From contig JAFNIT010000008.1 in the NCBI GenBank assembly GCA_017601345.1, positions 1 to 48,214 of the forward strand: DNA of 48,214 nt, written 5' to 3'. Each line of letters begins with the position of its first letter. The stretch's first letter is position 1. Below the pieces are notes generated by a model. It worked only from the letters and a program-made list of their open reading frames with translations. It was not told the origin of the DNA and did no database searches. Below are positions 30,326-39,597 of this stretch, in pieces. This stretch comes from Candidatus Brockarchaeota archaeon (GTDB lineage Archaea; Thermoproteota; EX4484-205; JAAOZP01). A program made the translations under genes and the position numbers.

Positions 30326-30878
30326 AATACTCATGTCATTTTTAAAGAAGAAGGAGAAGCCGCCTAAAATCTCTCCTGAAAGACTCTACCATAGCATACC
30401 AGTTATAACCCCGGGATTAGAATACGAGGAAGATGCGAAGGGAATCATAAGAATACTGGTGCCAGTGAAAAGCGGCACTCAAACCGTAAGGACGATTAAA
30501 ATAAAGCTGGATGCCATTGGGAGTAGGATCTGGAAGAGAATAGACGGGAAAACAAGTATAAGTGAAATAGCTCAATGGATGAAGAATGAGTTCATGATAA
30601 CTGAGAGAGAAGCAGAGATTTCTCTTTCAATGTTCATAAAGAGCCTAGTCGACAAAAAGTTGGTGGCGCTAATTCTACCACCTCCCAAACCTGGGACACC
30701 GGAAGTTCAAGAAGAAATCGAAAGAATACGGTTTGAGATAAAAGAATTGGAAAAAGCCTATAAGAAGAAAAAAGTTGATGAAAAAACGTACAGGGAGATT
30801 AGAGAAAGGTATGAAGAAGCAATTAAAGAGCTAGAGGAAAAAGTAAAGGGTGACGCATTTTCTGAGAAAAATTTTTAA
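30318..30878 (+). CDS. PqqD-like domain protein
   Basis: LDAIGSRIWKRIDGKTSISEIAQWMKNEFMITEREAEISLSMFIKSLVDKKLVALI. Confidence 0.65.
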   Translation: MTKILMSFLKKKEKPPKISPERLYHSIPVITPGLEYEEDAKGIIRILVPVKSGTQTVRTIKIKLDAIGSRIWKRIDGKTSISEIAQWMKNEFMITEREAEISLSMFIKSLVDKKLVALILPPPKPGTPEVQEEIERIRFEIKELEKAYKKKKVDEKTYREIRERYEEAIKELEEKVKGDAFSEKNF

Positions 30879-30903
30879 ATAGCAAAGAATAATAATAGCT
30901 CAA

Positions 30904-31030
30904 GGGCCCGTAGCTCAACCAGGTCAGAGCGGCGGAGCCTTATAGAGGCGTTGAGGCTCATAGCCTGGTGTTGAGAAACCCGTTGGCTGGGGGTTCAAAG
31001 CAGGCATGCGAATAGATCCCTCCGGGCCCA
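30904..31030 (+). tRNA. tRNA with CAU anticodon (probable tRNA-Ile2) with three introns (30936..30955, 30963..30977, 30999..31015)
   Basis: Removing 20+15+17 nt gives a 75-nt cloverleaf GGGCCCGTAGCTCAACCAGGTCAGAGCGGCGGGCTCATAACCCGTTGGCTGGGGGTTCAAATCCCTCCGGGCCCA; each intron sits in a BHB. Confidence 0.88.
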
Positions 31031-31556
31031 CTTCTAATTGTTCTCTCTAATTCTATTACGATTTGAAAAGCTTATCCATCTGTTGTAAAATAATTTAGAT
31101 ATTTTGTAATAGCACTTAGCCAGCTTTAGTCTTTTTGAGATAAACTGCGCTTCGTATCAAATCATTTCTTCATTTTGCATATTAACATCCCATTGAAAGA
31201 GTAAATGAATTCAAGCTGTTCATTATCTCTAATTTGAAGCTTGAAACCTAGTGAATGATATGGGATGGAATTTATAATTCTCTTCGCTCAATAATAACCT
31301 AAATTAAAAAGTAAAACCATTGTCTTAAATGGTAAATATTGTCTCATTCAGTAAAATACTTATTCGGATAAATTGATTCATAGCATCAGATTTATCAGAA
31401 TAATTCAATAGAAAAAGAGAATGTTTTATGATCATTAATTACCTTTTGCGGTAGGCAACGTTATAAAAAAGGGCAATATGAATAAATTGTTATACATCTA
31501 TGGGAAAAAAATAGGAGGGAGTTTTTTGTTAAAAAAATTTAAAAACAATATTTAAA

Positions 31557-31583
31557 TCATAAAAGATGATTCATATTTTATGA
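31557..31583 (+). promoter_or_regulatory. inverted repeat TCATAAAA-N11-TTTTATGA over ArsR start codon
   Basis: 31557..31564 and 31576..31583 are perfect complements, ATG at 31580. Confidence 0.45.
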
Positions 31584-31912
31584 AAGATTTGAGCAAAAAG
31601 AAAAACGATTTAGATAGAGCCCGAGTAAAAATCTTTAGGGCTCTTGCAGACCCTCTGAGGCTTAAGATTCTCTATTCCTTGAGAGATGGTGAAAAATACG
31701 TGACTGAAATGATCCCCCTCCTGAAAACTGTTCAACCGTTAATCTCCCGACACTTGAAGATTCTGAAGGAATGCGGATTAGTGAGTTGCAGGAAGGAAGG
31801 TAACAAGAGGCCATACTGGGTTACGGATAGGAGGATTTTTGAGATAATAGATATGGTTGGAGAAGATTTTGTGAAATCCATCACAAAATATGCGGAGGAA
31901 GAGCTTCTTTAA
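31580..31912 (+). CDS. ArsR-family transcriptional regulator
   Basis: RALADPLRLKILYSLRDGEKYVTEMIPLLKTVQPLISRHLKILKECGLVSCRKEGNKRPYWV. Confidence 0.9.
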   Translation: MKDLSKKKNDLDRARVKIFRALADPLRLKILYSLRDGEKYVTEMIPLLKTVQPLISRHLKILKECGLVSCRKEGNKRPYWVTDRRIFEIIDMVGEDFVKSITKYAEEELL

Positions 31913-31956
31913 ACTTAATATCACCATTTCCACGCCCTATGGTTTAACGGAGTCTT

Positions 31957-32883
31957 CTAGAGAGATTCGTAAACTGCTGCCAGTATTAGCGGTAGTGCTA
32001 ACGTAGCATCAACATGAACCAATGCTATTGACGCGTTTTCCTTCACCTTGTTCCACGTTATGGCTTCTTCAAGCCTAGCTCCGGAGAGGCTTCCGTCGAA
32101 TTCGTAGGCTGTTGTCAAGGAGATAACGTAGTCTAAGCCTCCTTTAAACTGGTTCCACCATATTGTGTGATGCTTACTTATTCCTCCACCGAGGATTATT
32201 GCACCCGTTTTCTTGGAGGAGAAAACTATGTCTGAAAGCTCCTTCATATCTTTCAAAAGGTTTAATGAGAACTCGTTGGTCTGTGAATATATGAAGAGCT
32301 GAGTGCCGAAGGCTGAGTCGACTATTCCTGGTGTGAACACAGGAACTCTTTTTTCATAGGCTGAGCGGAGTATTGAATTTTCATCTCTCAGCCTCTTACC
32401 AACTTCTTCAGCCAGCTCCCTACTGCTAAAACTCTTCTTCTCTCTAGTTATCTCCTTCAGCATCTGCATAGTAAATGACTCGATAACTAAGCCATAGGAT
32501 TCTTGAGGTATGAGTATGTTTCCAAGCCTATGTGTCTCCTTCTTTTTTAAATCTCTATCATCCATTATGAATTCACCCCTGTAATACTTCTTTAGGCTTT
32601 TAGCAATATCGTGGTCGAATGTCCCTCCAGTGGTTATTATTACATCGCAAAGACCCTTCTTAATCATCTCGGCGATAACACCTCTGAGACCTGTTGAAAC
32701 CAAGTTAGCAGTCATCGATAGAAACTTTACACACTCCTTATCTCTTGCCATTTCAAGAATAATCTTGTAAGCTCTAGCCAGCTGAGCAGCCTCAAATCCC
32801 CACCCCTGTTCCATCCGGGAAAGCAGTTCAGAAAAGGTTTTCGCATCCGCAATCCTATAGTCAATTATTTCCCCGCCGGTCAT
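31957..32883 (-). CDS. dys: deoxyhypusine synthase
   Basis: MTANLVSTGLRGVIAEMIKKGLCDVIITTGGTFDHDIAKSL, ILGGGISKHHTIWWNQFKGGLDYVISLTTAYEFDGSLSGA. Confidence 0.95.
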   Translation of the reverse strand: MTGGEIIDYRIADAKTFSELLSRMEQGWGFEAAQLARAYKIILEMARDKECVKFLSMTANLVSTGLRGVIAEMIKKGLCDVIITTGGTFDHDIAKSLKKYYRGEFIMDDRDLKKKETHRLGNILIPQESYGLVIESFTMQMLKEITREKKSFSSRELAEEVGKRLRDENSILRSAYEKRVPVFTPGIVDSAFGTQLFIYSQTNEFSLNLLKDMKELSDIVFSSKKTGAIILGGGISKHHTIWWNQFKGGLDYVISLTTAYEFDGSLSGARLEEAITWNKVKENASIALVHVDATLALPLILAAVYESL

Positions 32884-32972
32884 GACTTTAGGAAGACAAG
32901 CTCATAGTTAAAACTATTGGTCGCCGCTAGTTAGCTTTATATTCTTAGAGGAAAGAAGAACGTGATAGCGAT

Positions 32973-34283
32973 TTGAATACAGGATCTGATGCACAAATAG
33001 AGGTACGGGAGTGTAAAATTTCAGATCTCGGAAAGTCTATAGGAGACAAGGTGAGAATACGCGGCTGGCTGTACGTAAAGAATACTGTTGGAGGAATATC
33101 CTTTCTCAGAGTCCGCGATTCCTCAGGCATAGTTCAGGTTGTTGTGAGAAGGGAGAAAGTTGGCGAAGATGTTTTCGAGCAGGTTGATAAGCTGAAAAGA
33201 GAATCCTCGTTAATAATAGAAGGAGTTGTTAAAATGGATGAGCGTGCCCCTGGAGGGGTTGAGCTTGGAGCCGAATCTTTGAGAATTCAGTCTCCTTCTC
33301 TCGAAGACTATCCTCTCAGAAGAGAGTTATCGTCGAATGTTGTATGGAAGTATAGACATCTTTTCATACGGAGCAGGATTATGAACACCGTTTTAAAACT
33401 CAGGTCTTCGCTTTCAAACCTTTTTAGAAAATGGCTTTTAGAGCATGATTTTTATGAGGTGAATGCACCTTCAATAGTCACAGCCGCAACTGAAGGGGGG
33501 GCAAAGATGTTCGAGGTAAAGTATTTCGACAAGAAAGCATTTCTGACACAGAGCTCGCAGTTCTACTTAGAGGGGGCTATTTTCTCGCTTGAGAAAGTAT
33601 TCTGCTTCCAACCCAGTTTTAGAGCTGAAGAGTCTAAAACCCGTAGGCATCTCTCAGAGTATTGGCATCTTGAAGTTGAAGCAAGTAACATGGATTTTCA
33701 AGGGCTCCTCCAAATGGAGGAGGACATGTTGACTAGCGTTATAGAAGAGTTCTACAATAAGCATAAGGATGAGATTAAAAGGTTCAATCCTGGTTTTAAG
33801 CCTTTTGAAAAACCATTTAAGAAAATCACGTACACGCAGGCTGTTGAACTGCTCAAGAGCAATGGGGTAGACATAGAGTGGGGCAGGGACCTCGGCGTGA
33901 GAGAGGAAAGAATGGTAGCAACAATATTTGGGCAACCAGTTTTCATAACGCACTACCCCAAGGAGGTTAGAGCATTCTACCATATGCCTGACCCGGAGAA
34001 CCCTTCTGTAGTTCTCTCAGCAGACCTCGTAGTCTGGCCGTACGGGGAGATAGCTGGAGGAGGGCAAAGAATAGATGATTACAGAATGCTGTTTGAAAGA
34101 ATAGTTGAGTCAGGGTACAATCCTGAGGACTACGCTTGGTACCTAGATTTGAGGAAATACGGTTCAGTACCTCACTCAGGCTTTGGCCTAGGCTTCGAAA
34201 GACTACTGGCACATATTCTGCACCTGCCGAGCATAAAATACGCTATCCCGTATCCGAGGACGCAGACGATAGTCTACCCATAG
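32973..34283 (+). CDS. asnS: asparaginyl-tRNA synthetase (TTG start)
   Basis: Class IIb aaRS: FRAEESKTRRHLSEYWHLEVEAS, YGSVPHSGFGLGFERLLAHIL. Confidence 0.88.
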   Translation: MNTGSDAQIEVRECKISDLGKSIGDKVRIRGWLYVKNTVGGISFLRVRDSSGIVQVVVRREKVGEDVFEQVDKLKRESSLIIEGVVKMDERAPGGVELGAESLRIQSPSLEDYPLRRELSSNVVWKYRHLFIRSRIMNTVLKLRSSLSNLFRKWLLEHDFYEVNAPSIVTAATEGGAKMFEVKYFDKKAFLTQSSQFYLEGAIFSLEKVFCFQPSFRAEESKTRRHLSEYWHLEVEASNMDFQGLLQMEEDMLTSVIEEFYNKHKDEIKRFNPGFKPFEKPFKKITYTQAVELLKSNGVDIEWGRDLGVREERMVATIFGQPVFITHYPKEVRAFYHMPDPENPSVVLSADLVVWPYGEIAGGGQRIDDYRMLFERIVESGYNPEDYAWYLDLRKYGSVPHSGFGLGFERLLAHILHLPSIKYAIPYPRTQTIVYP

Positions 34284-34288
34284 GGGAG

Positions 34289-34663
34289 GTGCTGCAAACG
34301 AGCCTCCCAGGCTATTACATCCCTCTCAAAAAGGCTGTTGACGATTTTCTCGAAGAGCAGGGATTAACTGCGATAGACGTGGTTAGAGCAATGGATGAAG
34401 ATGTGGAAGGCATAGTCGAAAGCCTCCGGAAAAGATGCGCAATATCCTTCAGAACAGAAAGAATACTCCTGGAAAAACTAACGAGCAAGCAGTTGAACTT
34501 CCTCATATTCGTAATACACACTTTCTACATAATCAACATCGGCGGAATGTACAAGGGGTTCCTAATACACCCTAGAAGAGAACAAGTATTATCAGGACAG
34601 AAGGTTACGGAAGAAGGATTAAGACAAATCTTGAAAGCACTAGGATACCCAGATATAGATTGA
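34289..34663 (+). CDS. hypothetical protein (GTG start proposed)
   Basis: ORF 34136..34663 with the part before 34289 overlapping asnS. Confidence 0.55.
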   Translation: MLQTSLPGYYIPLKKAVDDFLEEQGLTAIDVVRAMDEDVEGIVESLRKRCAISFRTERILLEKLTSKQLNFLIFVIHTFYIINIGGMYKGFLIHPRREQVLSGQKVTEEGLRQILKALGYPDID

Positions 34664-34724
34664 GTAACGCAGCGTTGAAAAAGGGTTAAGTTTAAAACGA
34701 GGAGTTTAAAAATAAAAAATAGGT

Positions 34725-34830
34725 GCCGGGGTAGCTCAACCGGCTAGACTCCAAGGGGTTAAAGCGCCAGACCACCATGGGGTCGAAACTCATAATCTGG
34801 AGGCTGCGGGATCGAGACCCGCCCCCGGCA
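34725..34830 (+). tRNA. elongator tRNA-Met(CAU) with two introns (approx. 34748..34762 and 34772..34788)
   Basis: Removing 15+17 nt gives GCCGGGGTAGCTCAACCGGCTAGAGCGCCAGACTCATAATCTGGAGGCTGCGGGATCGAGACCCGCCCCCGGCA. Confidence 0.82.
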
Positions 34831-34930
34831 TTCTTAAAGAGAAGACTCGCCAGACAACTCGCCCCTATATATTACACTCGAAAGTCTAACAAAATCTTTA
34901 TTAAACCAAGAGTCTTAAGAAGAATTTGCC

Positions 34931-35047
34931 GGGGGCGTCGGCTAGCATGGTCTAGGCTCCGCGGCTTGGGTGAAATCTCTCCGTATAGAGAAGACTCAGA
35001 GATTTCCAAGACCCCGCGCGACCTGGGTTCAAATCCCAGCGCCCCCA
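34931..35047 (+). tRNA. tRNA-Pro(UGG) with 42-nt intron (34971..35012)
   Basis: Stem CGCGG:CCGCG, loop CTTGGG|C; BHB CTTG-GGT-GAAATCTCT...AGAGATTTC-CAAG-ACC. Confidence 0.85.
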
Positions 35048-35470
35048 TCAATGTTTAAAAGATTAAAAAAGAAGGGATTCGAGTATTGTAAATCAGGATG
35101 TTTTTTGAACGCCAATATTCGCGTGAGTTAGAAATCTTCATGTCTTCCGGATAGTCCGAGGAACAAGTATGCGATGATTTTGCTCCAAAAAATCGGGTAT
35201 ATTGCAGGTTTCTACTTCATCGAACGTCAGCTCTTTAGTAAATGTGTAAGCGTAAGATATATCAGGAATCATAAGCACGTTGGGTTTGACGCTCATTGAT
35301 TACATAAAAATATCGAAAAATGTAAAGCATGAATGTAAAGGATGGAATTTGAATCCACGATGCTTAAACTTGTCTCATAATCCTCTCTTCCTCTTTATTC
35401 CGTATTTTGCAAGGGTAGCGTTGTAGAACTCTAAGAAGCCCTTCTGTCTTTCCTTCGAGGTCTCGTGGAC

Positions 35471-36082
35471 TTAGAACGCGAGCTTGTATGCTGCGATAAA
35501 CGCCTCAACCCTCTTCTTGATCTCTTCGAACTTCCTCTCCTCATCAATGTTGTTTCCGTCGAACTCTGATATTAAGCCTGAATCATAATCAATTTTGTCG
35601 ATTTCCAATTTGACCTCGACCCCGTATTCCTCCGATATCCTCCTAGCCACCTCGTCGAACCATAGTAGTCTAAGGAACGCGTGCCAATATGTTTTTTTAA
35701 GATGCTTCTCGAAATTCCTCCTGTTGAGGTAGTCTTTACAGGCTTCTTCCTCCTCCCTGTTGAGGGTCTCCCACACCTTCTCATCCTCTTCCTTGCTGCC
35801 TCTTGCTTTGGCGAACTTAAAACGATAACTCTTAACCAGGCGTACACTTATATCATACCCAGCCTTATCCAACAAGTCTGATTTTAAGCTCACCGTCCCG
35901 TCGCTATGCTCCGTAACGACCCCAACCGGGGCGTGGCTCTCGGTTCGCACCTCCCACCTATACCAGCTGAATGGAGAAGAAGGAACATCTATTTCGAACG
36001 GTTTGAAGGAGCCCCAACGTACCTCGTTCCTCAGCCTCTCATCCAGGTAGTTCTTCAGCCTGTTGAGGAATTCTTGGCTCAT
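35471..36082 (-). CDS. hypothetical protein, single copy of the ~200-aa repeat domain
   Basis: Shares layout and motifs (coiled EEE region, KHLKK-x-YxxxxL..W-DEVARRISEEYGVEVK) with 36175..37536. Confidence 0.6.
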   Translation of the reverse strand: MSQEFLNRLKNYLDERLRNEVRWGSFKPFEIDVPSSPFSWYRWEVRTESHAPVGVVTEHSDGTVSLKSDLLDKAGYDISVRLVKSYRFKFAKARGSKEEDEKVWETLNREEEEACKDYLNRRNFEKHLKKTYWHAFLRLLWFDEVARRISEEYGVEVKLEIDKIDYDSGLISEFDGNNIDEERKFEEIKKRVEAFIAAYKLAF

Positions 36083-36174
36083 TCCTTAGCCTCCTTCTCT
36101 ACCAAGGTATTCTATATACGGGTTCTTATAACTTCCCAACCTTTACGGTGTCTCAGCCCTCCCATTTTAAAACA

Positions 36175-37536
36175 TTAGTTAGAATTTGCATTGCCTTTGC
36201 GTGCCTTCATAGGCTCTATTCCTATGCTTACTAAGAACTCGTTCATCATTTCCTCATTCTTGTTCATCTTCCCTGCTTCAACCATTACGTCGACTATTCT
36301 CATAGCTTCCTCGATAACTTGCTCATCGCTCATCCCCGTTGAGTCAAAGGTGCTCCAAAAATGTGGTTTCTCATCCTCGTGGAACTTTATGCTAAATCCA
36401 GATTTTTCGCTTAGCCTCCTAGCTATCTCATTTGCCCATATGTGCCGCCTCGCTATGTAGCCGAGGGCCTTATCATTAAGATATTTCTCGTACTTGCCCT
36501 CTAGGAAGTCGTGGAAGGCCCTACGTTCCTCTTCTCTTTCAATCTGCCTAATCCTTTCCTTCTCCTCCTCCGTCTTAGCCTTCTCAAGCCTTCGCTTGTA
36601 TTTATAATACCATATTGCGTCGCGGATTCCATCCCAATGGTCCACAGGGCCTGTGCCGGCTCCGATAATTCCGTTAACACGTGCAACAAGGAATATGTTA
36701 TAGGGTTCCCTATCGATGAAAATACTCCATTTCTCCTCATCCTGCGGGTAAGACGGTCTTAGTTCAATCTCCTGGAAATATTCTCCCTTAAACCTCTTGA
36801 AGAGAAGATCCCTCAGCTTCCCGACGATGCCGCGTGCCACATTCTCAGACCCCTCCTTGAAGATTTTCGGCGTAGGTGATGGTTTTATTCCCATGTTCTC
36901 GAGGAACTCGTTCATCGCTCTATCATTTCTATACATTTCCCTCGCCTCCAAAACTGCATCTATCGCTTTCATGACCTTATGCGCCACTTGTTCCTCATCT
37001 ATGTCGTTCAGGTCGAAAATCACGAGGAATACTGCATAAGGGAACGTTGCACTGACTCTGCGATCGACCTCAGGTTTTTCCACTTCAAAACTGACATCGA
37101 ATCCATATTTCCCGCTCATCTCCCTAGCGATTTCCTCCGCCCAGATGTATTTCCTTGCAAGATACGCTACATCCCCATCAAGATGCTTCTTGAACATTCT
37201 TCGTTTGAAATCTTCAAAGATCGCATGCTTTTCCATCCTCAGCTCTTGATCAATTTTCTTCCTCTCTTCGTCCGTCTTGGCCTCGTTGAATTTTTTATCA
37301 TACTTATAGAAATATAGCATATCTTCTATCATGTTTCTCGTGTGATCAAGGTCTATGGCTACCCTGACCTTCTCACCCACGCGCCCGGCGACGATATTAC
37401 GGTCATCGTAGAGGTGGATGATGATGCCCCAGTCCCGCCCCAGTCTAGAATCTACCCTAACCCCGTAGAAATCATCGGAATCCTTGAATTTCTCCGCGAT
37501 AAGGTCTAACAGCCTATTAACCAGATCTTCGCTCAT
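36175..37536 (-). CDS. hypothetical protein with internal tandem duplication of a ~200-aa domain
   Basis: Repeat 1 YLARKYIWAEEIAREMSGKYGFDVSFEVEKP...AMNEFLENMGIKPS; repeat 2 YIARRHIWANEIARRLSEKSGFSIKFHEDEKP...MMNEFLVSIGIEP. Confidence 0.75.
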   Translation of the reverse strand: MSEDLVNRLLDLIAEKFKDSDDFYGVRVDSRLGRDWGIIIHLYDDRNIVAGRVGEKVRVAIDLDHTRNMIEDMLYFYKYDKKFNEAKTDEERKKIDQELRMEKHAIFEDFKRRMFKKHLDGDVAYLARKYIWAEEIAREMSGKYGFDVSFEVEKPEVDRRVSATFPYAVFLVIFDLNDIDEEQVAHKVMKAIDAVLEAREMYRNDRAMNEFLENMGIKPSPTPKIFKEGSENVARGIVGKLRDLLFKRFKGEYFQEIELRPSYPQDEEKWSIFIDREPYNIFLVARVNGIIGAGTGPVDHWDGIRDAIWYYKYKRRLEKAKTEEEKERIRQIEREEERRAFHDFLEGKYEKYLNDKALGYIARRHIWANEIARRLSEKSGFSIKFHEDEKPHFWSTFDSTGMSDEQVIEEAMRIVDVMVEAGKMNKNEEMMNEFLVSIGIEPMKARKGNANSN

Positions 37537-37539
37537 CCC

Positions 37540-38449
37540 AGGTCACTCATCTTAACGACTTTTATCTTCGGCGGCATTTTTGACTCTCCAGCGAGCAAAT
37601 CCTCAGGATCATATGAGAAACCTATCGCGATGCCATATGCATCCTATATTTCCCAACATATCTCTTAAGGCCCTCCTCGCCCTCTGCTATCTCACATAGC
37701 TCCTCCGGCGATTTTTCAACCGAGGACTTCAATTCTATTATAGCAATTACTTCACCCTTCTTAAATACCACTTTCCATCTTTATATCTTCCTTAGCTTTT
37801 ATGACACCATCGGGTTTTGATGCTCCTTCCAATTCTTTCCCATATTTAAGTTCCACATCACTCTCCTTAAGCTGTATCCCAATCTTCTGAGAAAGGGCCG
37901 CGAGTATATCCCCTTTATAGTTTATTTCTTTTATCTCCCCTAGAATTACGACACGCTCCCCGATTTCCCCTATAGCCTCACTCATTTTGCCCAATTTTCC
38001 AGAACTCGTTGCCTCGATTATCTCATGAAGGAGATGGGCCAACTCCTCCTCTATGGAGACTATTTTTATCCACTCTATCTTGCTCGCGCCTTCAGGTACC
38101 TTAACCCGAAGCTCGCTACCTCCGGTGTCTTGCCATTATCGAATCCAACGAGGATCCCATAATTGCTTCCAATACCTCTTTCAAGCTCCTTCAATGCATC
38201 GTAACCGAGCAATCTGAACAGTTCCTCCTTCAATCTAATTCGCTCTCGATCCTCGATCGCTATTTCACAAGGGATCTTGCCCATTTGAGCATCGAGCGGC
38301 TTCAAGTTAAAGCTGTACTCCGCAGTGTCCTCCCCGTATCCGATCTCAATTAGGTTCAGTTTTCTCATCCATCCGGATCCATTCAACGGGTTCAGAATGC
38401 TCCCCATACTTGATCCCGACTTTCCCATCCTGGTAAAAGGAGAGCACAA
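37540..38449 (-). pseudogene. PD-(D/E)XK nuclease-like protein with at least two frameshifts
   Basis: Stitched frames: ...KELEGASKPDGVIKAKEDIK/WKVVFKKGEVIAIIELKSSVEKSPEELCEIAEGEEGLKRYVGKY/AYGIAIGFSYDPEDLLAGESKMPP. Confidence 0.55.
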
Positions 38450-38573
38450 GGATGTTGCCCGTATTTAACCCTCCAAGGGTCTGACAACTATACAACTTAG
38501 ATACCCTCATAATGCACTAAGGATGATAGCATACTAATTACACTATTCGAAATCTGGAAAAATCATTTGAGGA

Positions 38574-38662
38574 TGGGGGTATCCGGATTCGAACCGGAAC
38601 CACGCGGGCCCGAGCCGCGGAGCATACCAAGCTAGCCGGTTTCGCCTTTAGCCCATACCCCC
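38574..38662 (-). tRNA. tRNA-Pro(CGG) with 16-nt D-arm intron (approx. 38638..38653)
   Basis: GGGGGTATG[GGCTAAAGGCGAAACC]GGCTAGCTTGGTATGCTCCGCGGCTCGGGCCCGCGTGGTTCCGGTTCGAATCCGGATACCCCCA. Confidence 0.8.
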
Positions 38663-39059
38663 TGAGGCTTGTTTTCGGTCAACGAGTTTAAAAGTGTTTC
38701 GTTAGTGCTGTTCCAGACGAATGGCCATGGTAAACCTAACCTACAATGGTAGGATTGTCGCCGGAGCCAAGTTCCCAATTAAGCATGCACGTCTATGCTC
38801 TCTTTCCCGGATATTCTCCTGAACGCCGTAAGGAGTACCTTAAGTTCCGCAAGGCCCTCATAGAGAAGTATAAGCGAAGGCGAGCAAGCAAGGGGTAAAG
38901 CCCGTTAGGCCCAAGTCACCGCGCTTCAGATAGGAAAAGGCAAATGAAAAATAAGGCCTCTGAAGGCTTAAGATGACAATTTCCTAACAGTCTCCTCGAT
39001 TCCAAGTTCCTCCTGGTGATCCTAACGGTTTACCCTGCGGAGTATGCACTAACGATTGT

Positions 39060-39597
39060 AGAGTCAAGCTGGGGGAGGAAGGTCTTAAGAGGCATGTTGA
39101 GGAGTATAAAGACAAATATGGGATTGCAATCGGTTTCTCCTACGATCCTAAAGATATACTCGCTGGGGAGCTGGTGCGATTAAGATAGAGGTTTATAAGA
39201 TGAGTGGGCTGAAATGAGCACGAGTTTGGCTGAGAAGCTGAGGGACCTGTTAATCGAGAGGTTTAAGACCAACGCTTTGAGAAAGTCGAATTATTAACTC
39301 CTTCGCTAGGGGATAAGTGGTGGATTGTCGTCTGCATGTATCTCTACGATATCTCCATCATTGCATATAAAGATGAGGAGGGTAGAGGTTAGCATGGGCC
39401 CCCTACACACCGATGATGAAATAGATGATTGCTTGGGTAGAAAGAAATACAAACGCAAGTACAGGGAGCTAAGACTGAGTAAGAAAAGGAGAAAGTCCGC
39501 GAAAAAAGTTTGAAGAAGAGAAGAGGATCATCGAGGACTTCAGGCAGAGGAGGTTTGAGGAGTACTTGAAAGAAAAAAGAAGGAAGATAAGTAGTTA
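39060..39597 (+). pseudogene. degraded second copy of nuclease-like tail and repeat-domain gene
   Basis: EEGLKRHVEEYKDKYGIAIGFSYDPKDILAGE; then MSTSLAEKLRDLLIERFK, LGDKWWIVVCMYLYDISIIAYKDEEGR, KKFEEEKRIIEDFRQRRFEEYLKEK across frames. Confidence 0.6.

Noticed and set aside
31031-31579. Possible gene remnant in AT-rich intergenic region (minus ORF ~40 aa)
   Set aside because: No recognisable family or start codon; insufficient evidence.
35337-35365. tRNA 3'-half or att-site remnant (GGATGGAATTTGAATCCAC)
   Set aside because: T-arm-like, but it does not match the 3' end of any tRNA in the window, so no integration duplication can be supported.
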